A DNA stretch of 64,000 bases from Bacteroides sp. An322 (GTDB lineage: Bacteria > Bacteroidota > Bacteroidia > Bacteroidales > Bacteroidaceae), in assembly GCF_002161765.1 (NCBI RefSeq), contig NZ_NFIN01000015.1:1-64000 (forward strand), read 5' to 3'. Below are positions 33,844 through 42,196 of the stretch, piece by piece (positions within the stretch are counted from its first letter, which is position 1; each line of letters starts with the position of its first letter). The position numbers and the translations under genes were made by a program. Under the pieces are notes generated by a model. It saw only the letters and a program-made list of their open reading frames with translations. It searched no databases and was not told the origin of the DNA.

Positions 33844-34296
33844 ATGACAACAAAACCCGATAAACAATTGGTGCAATATAGCGAAGCATTGATGGTGCTT
33901 TCTATTTTTAGTGCAACGTTTTTTGGTATATCGAACCTTTTCCCTATCTGCTACGAGTTAGGAAAAGACGCAAGCGATACATTCATCTGGTTTGCCCTGG
34001 TGCAGGGCATAAAGGCATACGCAATGTTTTTCATCGCCGTCCTGACCTACTTTTTGGCACGCAATGTCCGCAAAGGTATTGTCTTTAGCCCGATTAACCA
34101 ACGTATTCTGTTTGCCATTGGAGGCTCAACCGTCATTTCCGGCGCGATTATTAATGCCATTATTAACTGTTCCTCCCTTGAGATGCCGACTGATACCAGT
34201 TTGTTGCTTATCATCATCGGATTGTTCATCGTTCTTGTTTCGTTGATGTTCAAGATTGGCATCCGAATGCAGGAGGAACAAGACTTAACCGTATAA
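33844..34296 (+). CDS. DUF2975 membrane protein, copy 3 (short)
   Basis: A 150-residue protein with four helices but without the large extracytoplasmic loop of copies 1 and 2. The conserved loop reads ARNVRKGIVFSPINQRIL, and the tail is RMQEEQDLTV, corresponding to KEENDLTI in the others. It lacks a signal peptide. A second small membrane protein gene follows after 13 bases and then the HTH gene, giving the classical DUF2975-YozG order. Confidence 0.87.
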   Translation: MTTKPDKQLVQYSEALMVLSIFSATFFGISNLFPICYELGKDASDTFIWFALVQGIKAYAMFFIAVLTYFLARNVRKGIVFSPINQRILFAIGGSTVISGAIINAIINCSSLEMPTDTSLLLIIIGLFIVLVSLMFKIGIRMQEEQDLTV

Positions 34297-34309
34297 ACCC
34301 TATACGCCT

Positions 34310-34546
34310 ATGAAACCGAAAAGCAACTATACCCGAGTGATGGCAGGATTCTACATCTTCCTGTGTCTCATTGCCTCGCTGATTCTTGGCGAAATCATTT
34401 ATTTTGTAGCGATAGTCCCCTTGATATCCAATCATATTTGGCTCCCGTTCATCAATATCATTTGGATTTATATTGTCGCTGTGATTTATTATAAACTAAC
34501 CCGCCGTTATACCAAATGGTGGAAAAAACTGGAAAACAAACAATAA
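34310..34546 (+). CDS. Small two-helix membrane protein, copy 2
   Basis: A 78-residue protein with hydrophobic helices at ~11-35 and ~43-60 and the basic end YYKLTRRYTKWWKKLENKQ, closely matching the 81-residue protein at 33422. It lies between DUF2975 copy 3 and the HTH regulator gene, which starts 5 bases after its stop. Function is unknown. Tandem duplication of a DUF2975/small-protein pair is the simplest origin. Confidence 0.75.
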   Translation: MKPKSNYTRVMAGFYIFLCLIASLILGEIIYFVAIVPLISNHIWLPFINIIWIYIVAVIYYKLTRRYTKWWKKLENKQ

Positions 34547-34551
34547 CGCTT

Positions 34552-34764
34552 ATGCCGATTATAGTAAACCTTGACGTGATGATGGCGAAACGGAAAGTTT
34601 CGTTAGGAGAGCTTGCAGAGCGGGTGGACCTTACTCCGGCAAACCTTTCCATCCTGAAAACAGGAAAAGCCAAAGCGGTGCGCTTCTCTACCTTGGAAGC
34701 GATCTGCAAGGAACTGGATTGCCAGCCCGGCGACATACTGGAATACCAGGCGGAAGAAGAGTGA
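34552..34764 (+). CDS. YozG-like Xre/HTH_26 transcriptional regulator
   Basis: A 70-residue one-domain DNA-binding protein, MPIIVNLDVMMAKRKVSLGE onward. The helix-turn-helix is SLGELAERVDLTPANLSILK, and the closing motif ICKELDCQPGDILEY is diagnostic of the Cro/C1-type HTH_26 family. ATG 34552 is used; the longer reading from 34516 runs into the preceding gene. Such regulators are the standard partner of DUF2975 genes. It is the obvious candidate to bind the TATCGnnnnnCGATA palindromes at the front of the cluster, but this is inference. Confidence 0.9.
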   Translation: MPIIVNLDVMMAKRKVSLGELAERVDLTPANLSILKTGKAKAVRFSTLEAICKELDCQPGDILEYQAEEE

Positions 34765-34773
34765 TTTTATATT

Positions 34774-34901
34774 GAACGCAGAGACACAAAGACGCGGAGG
34801 AATAAAGAGAGAGAAAGCAAAGGTCACAGAGCCAAACGCCACTCTCTGGATTCTTTGCTCTCTCAAAAAATAAAACTCTGCGCTTTTGCGTCTCTGCGTT
34901 T
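34774..34901. repeat. Family C inverted repeat, copy 1
   Basis: GAACGCAGAGACACAAAGAC on the left and TTTTGCGTCTCTGCGTTT on the right, with an inner AGAGAGAAAGCAAAG / CTTTGCTCTCT pair. A similar 129-bp copy is at 38436-38564. It lies between the HTH gene and the helicase promoter and may terminate the DUF2975 transcript. Confidence 0.85.
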
Positions 34902-34931
34902 AATTATATTGTTTATATCGTTAATTCTCTG

Positions 34932-34940
34932 TATCTTTGC
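34932..34940 (+). promoter_or_regulatory. -7 element of the DEAD-box helicase gene
   Basis: TATCTTTGC (TAnnTTTG) lies 24 bases before the ATG at 34965. Confidence 0.7.
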
Positions 34941-34964
34941 AGCCGAATTAGACATTATAGATAA

Positions 34965-36821
34965 ATGAAGACATTTGAAGAACTTGGCGTAGCCCCTGAA
35001 ATACGCAAAGCGATTGAAGAAATGGGATATGAGAATCCCATGCCGGTACAAGAAGAAGTGATTCCTTACCTGTTGGGAAACGGGAATGATGTAGTGGCTC
35101 TGGCACAGACCGGAACCGGAAAAACAGCTGCATTTGGCTTGCCGCTGATACAGAAAATTGACGTAAGTAACCGCGTGCCGCAAGCATTGATTCTTTGCCC
35201 TACGCGCGAACTTTGCTTGCAGATAGCAGGTGACCTGAATGATTATTCGAAGTATATCACCGACTTGAAGATAATACCCGTTTATGGAGGTTCGTCCATC
35301 GAGAGCCAAATCAAAAGCTTGAAGAAGGGCGTACATATCATTGTCGCTACTCCGGGACGCCTTATCGACCTTATCGAGAGAAAAGTAGCGAAGCTGGAAA
35401 CCATCCGTGACGTAGTGATGGATGAAGCAGACGAAATGCTGAACATGGGCTTTACCGATAGCATCAATGCTATTTTGGAGAAAGTGCCAGCCGACCGCAA
35501 TACTTTGATGTTCTCGGCTACGATGAGCCCGGAAATCTCCCGTATTGCTAAGACTTATCTTCACGATGCGAAGGAAATTACCATCGGTACGAAGAATGAA
35601 GGTACGAAGAACGTGCACCATGTGGCATACATTGTACATGCTAAAGACAAATACTTGGCGTTGAAACGTGTCGTTGACTTCTACCCGATGATTTACGGCA
35701 TTATCTTCTGCCGCACCCGTTTGGAAACGCAGGAAATTGCCGACAAGCTGATACAAGACGGATACAATGCAGATTCGTTGCACGGTGAATTGAGTCAGGC
35801 GCAACGTGACTTGGTGATGCAGAAGTTCCGCCAGCGTCATTTGCAATTGTTAGTAGCAACGGACGTGGCTGCCCGCGGACTGGATGTGAACGACCTGACT
35901 CATGTCATCAACTACGGTTTGCCCGATGATACTGAAAGCTATACGCACCGGAGCGGACGTACAGGACGTGCAGGAAAGACCGGTATCTCTATCGCTATCA
36001 TGAACTTGCGCGAGAAAGGCAAGATGAAGCAAATCGAGCGCATCCTCAATAAGAAATTCAGCATCGAAACTTTGCCTACCGGACAAGCTATCTGCGAACA
36101 ACAATTAATCAAGTTGGTAGACGACATCGAGAAGGTAAAGGTAGACGAAGAGGAAATCGAAGCATTCTTGCCGGGCATTTACCGCAAATTGGAATGGCTG
36201 AGCAAGGAAGACTTGATTAAGCGTGTCGTATCGATGGAGTTCAACCGCTTCTTGGATTATTACAAGAACGCGCCGGAAATAGACCAGCCCAGTTCGAACG
36301 AAAAAGGGAAAGAAAAGAAAGAAAAGAAGAAAGGGGAGCGTCCCGAACGCCGGGAACGTTCGCGTACAGCCGAGAAGGGATATACCCGCCTTTTCATCAA
36401 CTTAGGAAAGACCGACGGTTTCTTCCCCAATCAAGTGATTGAGCTTATCAACCGCAACTTGAAGAAAGAGCGTATCGAAGTAGGACGTATCGACTTGATG
36501 CAGAACTTCTCGTTCTTCGAAGTTATCGAAGCACAGGCTCCGAAAGTTGTTAAAGCACTGAATAAGGCGACTTACAACGGACGGAAAGTTGTAGTGGAAG
36601 TAGCTGCGGAAAACGAAGGAAAGAGTGATAAGGGCGGAAAGAAGCGTGTAAAAGAGACTAAAAAGTCGAAGTCGCGCAGAGAAGAGCCCGAATACGAAAT
36701 AGCACGCAAATCGAAACGTAAAGACGACTGGAAGCAATTCTTCCAACATGAAAATGATTTCTCTGGACCTGATTTCGGCGAAGAAGCCGGCTGGGGGAAA
36801 AAGAAGAAGAAACGGAAATAG
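34965..36821 (+). CDS. DEAD-box ATP-dependent RNA helicase with DbpA-type RNA-binding domain
   Basis: A 618-residue helicase of the DeaD/CsdA group, involved in ribosome assembly or mRNA structure remodelling. The Q motif region (FEELGVAPEIRKAIEEMGY) is followed by AQTGTGKT (motif I), PTREL, DEADEML (motif II, ~154), SATMSPE (III), ARGLDVNDLTHV and HRSGRTGRAGKTG (VI). A DbpA RNA-binding domain (YTRLFINLGKTDGFFPNQV, ~470-545) and a Lys/Arg-rich tail of about 60 residues ending KKKKKRK follow. It is a single-gene unit with its own promoter. Confidence 0.95.
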   Translation: MKTFEELGVAPEIRKAIEEMGYENPMPVQEEVIPYLLGNGNDVVALAQTGTGKTAAFGLPLIQKIDVSNRVPQALILCPTRELCLQIAGDLNDYSKYITDLKIIPVYGGSSIESQIKSLKKGVHIIVATPGRLIDLIERKVAKLETIRDVVMDEADEMLNMGFTDSINAILEKVPADRNTLMFSATMSPEISRIAKTYLHDAKEITIGTKNEGTKNVHHVAYIVHAKDKYLALKRVVDFYPMIYGIIFCRTRLETQEIADKLIQDGYNADSLHGELSQAQRDLVMQKFRQRHLQLLVATDVAARGLDVNDLTHVINYGLPDDTESYTHRSGRTGRAGKTGISIAIMNLREKGKMKQIERILNKKFSIETLPTGQAICEQQLIKLVDDIEKVKVDEEEIEAFLPGIYRKLEWLSKEDLIKRVVSMEFNRFLDYYKNAPEIDQPSSNEKGKEKKEKKKGERPERRERSRTAEKGYTRLFINLGKTDGFFPNQVIELINRNLKKERIEVGRIDLMQNFSFFEVIEAQAPKVVKALNKATYNGRKVVVEVAAENEGKSDKGGKKRVKETKKSKSRREEPEYEIARKSKRKDDWKQFFQHENDFSGPDFGEEAGWGKKKKKRK

Positions 36822-36843
36822 TTAACGAGCTAATTAGTATAAG

Positions 36844-36925
36844 GAAACGCAGATTCGCGCAGATTTACGCAGATTTAATTTATAATTAAGAATAATCTGA
36901 GAAAATCTGCGCGAATCTGCGTTTC
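36844..36925. repeat. Family B inverted repeat, copy 2
   Basis: GAAACGCAGATTCGCGCAG... on the left is mirrored by CTGCGCGAATCTGCGTTTC on the right (arms of about 23 bases). It lies between the converging helicase and flippase genes, where it may stop transcription from both sides. Confidence 0.9.
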
Positions 36926-36951
36926 TTCATGATAGTATTAGTTACACACTA

Positions 36952-38418
36952 TTACCTATTCACTCTCAAAAGGTCTTTCTTCAGGATATATCCGGCGAAG
37001 CATAGTATTAATAAGGTATTGAACGCCAAGCGTCCGAATACATTCGCAATGCTTACTTCTTCGGCGATGATATACAATATGGCGGCAAAGACCAAATAAA
37101 TTGCCATGTCTTTCAACGGATAAGCCACGGGATATTTCTTCTGCCCTATAATATAAGAAAGGAGGGTAATCAGTCCGTATCCGGCAACCGATGCCCATGC
37201 GGAAGCTACATAACCATATTGAGGGACTAACCAAATATTCAACACTAAGATAACAACGCATCCGATAATCGAGAAATATGCGCCCCATTTCGTCTCATCG
37301 GTCAGCTTATACCAAAACGAAAGGTTGAAATAGATGCCTTTGAAGATTTCCGCCCCCATTACGATAGCCACTACACCCAGCCCTTCCCAATAATCGGGAG
37401 CAATCAAATAACGCAGTATATCCATATAGAACATCACGGCAAGGAAAGCCAAGAGCGAGAAAATGAAGAAGTATTTCATTGCCTTGGCATACATCTCCCG
37501 GTTATCGCCTTCTTTGTTCTTGCCGAATACAAAAGGCTCGTAGGCATAGCGGAAGGCTTGGGTAAACATCGCCATGACCATAGCCACTTTACTCGTCGCG
37601 CTATAGATACCTAATTGCACCAATCCCTCTTGCCGGTCTTCGAACAAGAACGGATAAATCATCTTGTCTACCGTTTGGTTCAGGATGCCTACCAAGCCGA
37701 ATATCAGGATAGGGAACGAATAACTCACCATTTGCTTCATCAACGGACGGTCTAAGCGATAGGAAAATCCTCTTAGTTCGGGAATGAAGAAAAACATCTG
37801 TACCGCCGACATGATGAGGTTCGACACGAAGATGTAGCCTACTAAATAATCGGGACGATAGAACCAATCGATTGCTTCGGGTGACACCTTATATATATAA
37901 GGGCACAGCAAAAGGAAGAAAAGGTTTAACACGATATTGCCGATGATATTGAATAGCTTGATAGCCGCAAATTTCATCGGTTTCTTCTGATAGCGCAAAT
38001 AAGCGAAAGGGATGCATTGGAACGAATCGAGTGCCACCACAATCACCATCATGGCGATATAGTCGGGGTGGTCGGGATATTCCAGAAATGTGGATAACGG
38101 ATGGATGAACGCCAAGCAAAGCGTCACAAACAACAAAGACAATCCGCCCACAAACAATAATGCGTTGGCATATACATGCTTCGGGTCGGCATCGGTCTTA
38201 TTGGCAAAGCGGAAGAATCCCGTTTCCATACCGAAAGTCAGCAATACCAATATCAATGCCGTATAAGCATATACATTCGATACCACTCCATAACCGCCCG
38301 ATGCCGCCGGGATGACCGCCGTATAAAGTGGTACTAACAAATAATTCAAAAATCTGCCCACGATACTGCTCAATCCATAGATAGCGGTATCTTTAGCCAA
38401 TGATTTCAGTCCAGCCAT
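36952..38418 (-). CDS. Polysaccharide/oligosaccharide flippase (MOP superfamily)
   Basis: A 488-residue inner-membrane protein with about 12-14 helices. The N-terminal MAGLKSLAKDTAIYGLSSIV and the conserved FGMETGFFRFANK segment are typical of Bacteroidota polysaccharide biosynthesis (RfbX/Wzx-like) transporters, which flip lipid-linked glycans. The substrate is unknown. It is encoded downstream of ruvB on the same strand, separated by a family C repeat; the pairing with ruvB recurs in Bacteroides. A link with cell-envelope glycan synthesis is inferred from family only. Confidence 0.9.
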   Translation of the reverse strand: MAGLKSLAKDTAIYGLSSIVGRFLNYLLVPLYTAVIPAASGGYGVVSNVYAYTALILVLLTFGMETGFFRFANKTDADPKHVYANALLFVGGLSLLFVTLCLAFIHPLSTFLEYPDHPDYIAMMVIVVALDSFQCIPFAYLRYQKKPMKFAAIKLFNIIGNIVLNLFFLLLCPYIYKVSPEAIDWFYRPDYLVGYIFVSNLIMSAVQMFFFIPELRGFSYRLDRPLMKQMVSYSFPILIFGLVGILNQTVDKMIYPFLFEDRQEGLVQLGIYSATSKVAMVMAMFTQAFRYAYEPFVFGKNKEGDNREMYAKAMKYFFIFSLLAFLAVMFYMDILRYLIAPDYWEGLGVVAIVMGAEIFKGIYFNLSFWYKLTDETKWGAYFSIIGCVVILVLNIWLVPQYGYVASAWASVAGYGLITLLSYIIGQKKYPVAYPLKDMAIYLVFAAILYIIAEEVSIANVFGRLAFNTLLILCFAGYILKKDLLRVNR

Positions 38419-38435
38419 AAGTCTTATTATAATAA

Positions 38436-38564
38436 AACGCAGAGACGCAAAAGCGCAAAGTCTTTAGTTGAGAGAAAGCAAAGGACACGGAGGGGCAAGC
38501 ATAAAGCCTCTGTGTGCTTTGCCTCTTCTAAAAATAATTCTCTGCGCTTCTGCGTCTCTGCGTT
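38436..38564. repeat. Family C inverted repeat, copy 2
   Basis: AACGCAGAGACGCAAAAGCG on the left and CGCTTCTGCGTCTCTGCGTT on the right, with the same inner AGAGAAAGCAAAG / CTTTGCCTCT pair as the copy at 34774. It lies between ruvB and the flippase gene. Confidence 0.9.
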
Positions 38565-38578
38565 CGGTAAATTCTAAG

Positions 38579-39604
38579 TTAATCGAATAATGTTTTTTGT
38601 TCACTCCACTGGCTTCTGCCCAAATGCTGATAAGCCAGTTCGGTTACTTCCCTTCCGCGGGGCGTACGTTTTAAGAAACCTTCCTTGATGAGGAATGGCT
38701 CGTACACTTCTTCTATTGTGCCGGGGTCTTCTCCCAATGCCGTGGCAATCGTGGTCAAGCCCACCGGACCGCCTTTGAACTTGTCGATAATCGTACAAAG
38801 CAACTTATTGTCTATCTGGTCCAGTCCGTAACGGTCGATGTTCAATGCCTCTAAGGCAAACTTGGCTATCTTCAAGTCGATGCGTCCCGAGCCTTTCACT
38901 TGTGCAAAGTCGCGCACCCGGCGGAGCAAGGCATTGGCGATACGGGGCGTTCCTCGGCTTCGCGAAGCAATCTCACCTGCCGCTTCCTTATCGCAGGGCA
39001 CGCCTAAGATACGGGCTGAGCGCAGGATGATATTGGTCAATATAGCGTCCTCGTAATACTCCAAATGCAGGTTGATGCCAAATCGTGCCCGCAACGGAGC
39101 GGTCAGCAAGCCGCTTCGGGTGGTAGCTCCTACCAATGTGAACGGGTTTAAGTCGAGCTGGATGCTCCGAGCCGAAGGTCCTTTGTCTATCATGATATCG
39201 ATGCGGTAATCTTCCATTGCCGAGTACAGATATTCTTCCACCACCGGACTCAGGCGGTGTATTTCATCGATAAACAAGACATCGTTCGGCTCCAGACTGG
39301 TCAAGACTCCAGCCAAGTCACCGGGTTTATCCAATACCGGACCTGAAGTAACACGGAATCCCACTCCTAATTCGTTGGCAATGATGTTGCTCAACGTGGT
39401 CTTTCCCAATCCGGGAGGGCCGTGAAGCAACACATGGTCGAGTGCTTCGGCACGAAGCCTTGCCGCTTTAACAAAAATGCGCAGATTATCCACTACCTTC
39501 TCTTGCCCGCTGAAGTCTTCAAACTGGAGCGGACGCAGGGCGTTTTCGAAGTCCCGCTCCTTTCCGGTAGGCTTATAATCGCGTATGTCGAACTGTTCTT
39601 CCAT
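38579..39604 (-). CDS. ruvB: Holliday junction branch migration helicase RuvB
   Basis: A 341-residue AAA+ motor that works with RuvA and RuvC to resolve recombination intermediates. Walker [11 protein letters not shown], Walker [12 protein letters not shown], sensor 1 GATTRSGLL and the C-terminal winged helix ([20 protein letters not shown]) are intact. The start at 39604 ([12 protein letters not shown]) is chosen; the ATG at 39628 gives 8 extra residues and lies on the promoter element. No ruvA or ruvC is in the window. Confidence 0.98.
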   Translation of the reverse strand: MEEQFDIRDYKPTGKERDFENALRPLQFEDFSGQEKVVDNLRIFVKAARLRAEALDHVLLHGPPGLGKTTLSNIIANELGVGFRVTSGPVLDKPGDLAGVLTSLEPNDVLFIDEIHRLSPVVEEYLYSAMEDYRIDIMIDKGPSARSIQLDLNPFTLVGATTRSGLLTAPLRARFGINLHLEYYEDAILTNIILRSARILGVPCDKEAAGEIASRSRGTPRIANALLRRVRDFAQVKGSGRIDLKIAKFALEALNIDRYGLDQIDNKLLCTIIDKFKGGPVGLTTIATALGEDPGTIEEVYEPFLIKEGFLKRTPRGREVTELAYQHLGRSQWSEQKTLFD

Positions 39605-39624
39605 AATTTCTTTCTGAATCTCTT

Positions 39625-39633
39625 GCAAAGGTA
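39625..39633 (-). promoter_or_regulatory. -7 element of ruvB
   Basis: Minus-strand TACCTTTGC matches TAnnTTTG and lies 20 bases before the start codon at 39604. This also argues against the upstream ATG at 39628. Confidence 0.7.
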
Positions 39634-39667
39634 ATGAATAATCTGAGTTATTTTAGTACTTTTGTTG

Positions 39668-39702
39668 AATAAAACACAGAGACACGGAGGCACAGAGCTT
39701 TT
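39668..39702. repeat. Family C half copy
   Basis: ACACAGAGACACGGAGGCAC resembles one arm of the family C elements; the mirrored arm is missing. The 290-bp gap between ruvB and the EFR1 gene contains this, the family A element at 39760 and no gene. Confidence 0.55.
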
Positions 39703-39759
39703 AAAAGAGTAGAGATGCGGCATTAAATAAGATGAATGCCCGCATTTCATTAATTAACT

Positions 39760-39840
39760 TGTAGGGGCGTATCGCATACGCCCGAATGCGCACACTTATC
39801 CACGTGGATGTTTTCAGGGCGTATACAATACGCCCCTACA
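39760..39840. repeat. Family A palindromic element, copy 4
   Basis: TGTAGGGGCGTATCGCATAC on the left, ATACGCCCCTACA on the right, and the spacer word CCACGTGGATGTTTT. One arm carries GTATACAATAC instead of GTATGCGATAC. Confidence 0.9.
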
Positions 39841-39894
39841 TTGACTCTTTACGGAAATTCTCTGTGTTCGATATAAATTAAGAATACAGAAGAT

Positions 39895-40677
39895 ATGGCT
39901 ACATTTCAAACCACACACATCGTTTACTTCTCGCCCACCCATACATCGGAGAAGATAGCCCGTGCCATTGGTGAAGGCATCGGTATGGAGCGACGTATCG
40001 AGACCGACCTGACCTTAGACGAAGGGACTTCGCCTATCGAAATCAAAGATTCGCTTACCATACTTGCCGCGCCCGTATATGGCGGGCGGGTGGCTCCTAT
40101 CGCTTTGCAACGCATGAAACGCTTGAAAGGGACGAATGCTCCGGTTATATTGGTTGCGGTTTACGGGAACCGCGATTATGAAGACGCTTTGGTGGAATTG
40201 CGTGATACGGCTATCGGATTGGGTTTCTCGCCTTTATCCGCGGGAGCTTTCATCGGCGAGCATAGCTATAGCACGCCTCTTTTGCCCGTGGCGATGGGCA
40301 GGCCCGATGAGGCTGACCTCGGCATTGCCCGAGAGTTCGGAAAAGAAAGTTTATCGAAGTTGGAGCGAACAAATCTCCCTATTCCGGCGTTTTATGTCAA
40401 GGGGAATGTCCCGTACAAACCGTTGATGAGCGGGAAGCCTTCGGCGCCGGTATGCACCGGAAATTGCTTCGGATGCGGAGAGTGCGTCGAGGTATGTCCC
40501 ACACATGCTATTTATATAAATAAGGAGGGCGTCATCGAGACCGATATAAACCGTTGCATCCGTTGTTGCGCTTGTGTGAAGGCTTGCCCGAACGGGGCAC
40601 GCATCTACGATAACCCGTTTGCGGCTTTCTTGCACGAGAACTTCAGCGCAAGGCGTGAACCGGAATTGTTCCTATAA
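39895..40677 (+). CDS. EFR1-family ferrodoxin (flavodoxin-like domain plus two [4Fe-4S] clusters)
   Basis: A 260-residue cytoplasmic electron-transfer protein. The N-terminal half has a flavodoxin fold (HIVYFSPTHTSEKIARAIG for phosphate binding, APVYGGRVAP for the flavin loop). The C-terminal third holds two ferredoxin motifs, CFGCGECVEVCP and CIRCCACVKACP, with all eight cysteines. 'EFR1' proteins are a recognised but biochemically uncharacterised anaerobe family. It stands alone, flanked by family A elements on both sides. Confidence 0.92.
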   Translation: MATFQTTHIVYFSPTHTSEKIARAIGEGIGMERRIETDLTLDEGTSPIEIKDSLTILAAPVYGGRVAPIALQRMKRLKGTNAPVILVAVYGNRDYEDALVELRDTAIGLGFSPLSAGAFIGEHSYSTPLLPVAMGRPDEADLGIAREFGKESLSKLERTNLPIPAFYVKGNVPYKPLMSGKPSAPVCTGNCFGCGECVEVCPTHAIYINKEGVIETDINRCIRCCACVKACPNGARIYDNPFAAFLHENFSARREPELFL

Positions 40678-40760
40678 GCAAAGGCTGAGGCATATACTTG
40701 CAACGGTCAACTCAGATAGATGGATTGCCCGTTGCAGATAGTTGCATTAATGAAATATCT

Positions 40761-40841
40761 TGTAGGGGCGTATTGCATACGCCCGAAAACATCCACTTGA
40801 ATCCAATTGGTGCATTTGGGCGTATGCGATACGCCCCTACA
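40761..40841. repeat. Family A palindromic element, copy 5
   Basis: TGTAGGGGCGTATTGCATAC on the left and GCGATACGCCCCTACA on the right; the spacer has AACATCCACTTG and GGTGCATTTGG. It lies in the 222-bp gap before mnmA. Confidence 0.9.
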
Positions 40842-40899
40842 AGTTAATTGATGAAATGCGGACATCATTATTCATTTCAATTGACTATAAAATAGAAAT

Positions 40900-42039
40900 A
40901 TGACAAAAGACAAACGAGTATTGGTGGGGATGAGCGGGGGAATAGATAGCTCTGCCGCCTGCATCATGTTGCAAGAACAAGGATATGAAGTGGTAGGCGT
41001 GACCATGCGCACCTGGGATATCCCTTCACATTTTTCTTCTCCTGAACAGGAACAGCCCGACGAGATAGTGGAAGCGCAAGCCGTAGCTGCCCGCCTCGGT
41101 ATCGAGCACCATGTAGCCGATGTGCGTGAAGAGTTCCGGAAAGTCATCGTGCAATACTTTATCGATGAATACATGTGCGGTCGTACCCCGAATCCGTGTG
41201 TGATGTGCAATCCGCTTTTCAAGGAACGTATCTTGTGCGAATGGGCAGACCGTACCGGATGCCAATGGATAGCCACGGGGCATTATTGCCAAATTGAGAA
41301 GCGGAACGGGCATTGCTACATCGTGACCGGGGATGATGAGACGAAAGACCAATCGTATTTCCTATGGAAACTTCCGCAAGAGATTTTGGAACGGATGTTG
41401 CTTCCGCTGGGCGGGATGACCAAAGAAACCGTCCGCGAATACCTTGCCCAAAAAGGATTTGAGGCGAAAGCCAAAGGAGGGGAAAGCATGGAAATCTGTT
41501 TCATAGACAAGGATTACCGGGATTTCCTGCGCGAACATTGCCCCGACATAGACGAGCGTATCGGTCCGGGATGGTTTGTGGATAGCAAAGGATTGAAGTT
41601 AGGGCAACACAAAGGATTCGCCTATTATACCATCGGGCAACGGAAAGGATTAGGCATCGCTTTGGGAGAACCGGCATACGTGTTGAAAATCAATCCTGAA
41701 AAGAATACGGTGATGTTGGGGAATGCCGACCAGTTGAAGACTGAATACATGTTGGTAGAACCTCCCGTGGCTCCTGATATCGAAGAACTCTTGACCTGTC
41801 CGGATCTTTCGGTGCGCATCCGATACCGAAGCCGTCCGATTCCTTGCCAGGTCCTTCAATTGCCGGATAACGGCTACTTGCTGGTGAAGTTTGCTACGGA
41901 GGCTTCTGCTATCACCCCCGGGCAATCGGCGGTATTTTATGACGGGAATCGCGTATTGGGCGGAGGCTTTATCGCTTCCCAGCAGGGAATAAGGAAAATA
42001 AGTGCGGAACATGCATCGTATTTTGATAAGAAATGCTGA
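40900..42039 (+). CDS. mnmA: tRNA-specific 2-thiouridylase MnmA
   Basis: A 379-residue enzyme that makes 2-thiouridine at wobble U34 of tRNA-Lys, -Glu and -Gln. The ATP-pyrophosphatase P-loop [12 protein letters not shown] is at residues 8-19. The catalytic cysteines lie in [13 protein letters not shown] and in [23 protein letters not shown] and [11 protein letters not shown] are family-conserved. Bacteroides genomes often carry two mnmA copies; only one is seen here. The PP-loop and both Cys are intact. Confidence 0.96.
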   Translation: MTKDKRVLVGMSGGIDSSAACIMLQEQGYEVVGVTMRTWDIPSHFSSPEQEQPDEIVEAQAVAARLGIEHHVADVREEFRKVIVQYFIDEYMCGRTPNPCVMCNPLFKERILCEWADRTGCQWIATGHYCQIEKRNGHCYIVTGDDETKDQSYFLWKLPQEILERMLLPLGGMTKETVREYLAQKGFEAKAKGGESMEICFIDKDYRDFLREHCPDIDERIGPGWFVDSKGLKLGQHKGFAYYTIGQRKGLGIALGEPAYVLKINPEKNTVMLGNADQLKTEYMLVEPPVAPDIEELLTCPDLSVRIRYRSRPIPCQVLQLPDNGYLLVKFATEASAITPGQSAVFYDGNRVLGGGFIASQQGIRKISAEHASYFDKKC

Positions 42040-42151
42040 CAAAAATGTGAACAAACCGCAAGTTTGAATTGTTCTGTTCATAACATATTAAAAAAATAAT
42101 AAATAAAAAACTATCAAAAAAGAAACAAGCTATCTGTTTTTTTTATACCTT

Positions 42152-42160
42152 TACCTTTGG
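42152..42160 (+). promoter_or_regulatory. -7 element of the OmpA-like gene
   Basis: TACCTTTGG (TAnnTTTG) follows a T8 tract and an A-rich stretch (42090-42130) that could act as an UP-like element. The ATG is 36 bases downstream. Confidence 0.65.
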
Positions 42161-42196
42161 TAAGCAATATCTATATAACACAAAAATAAAAAGATT

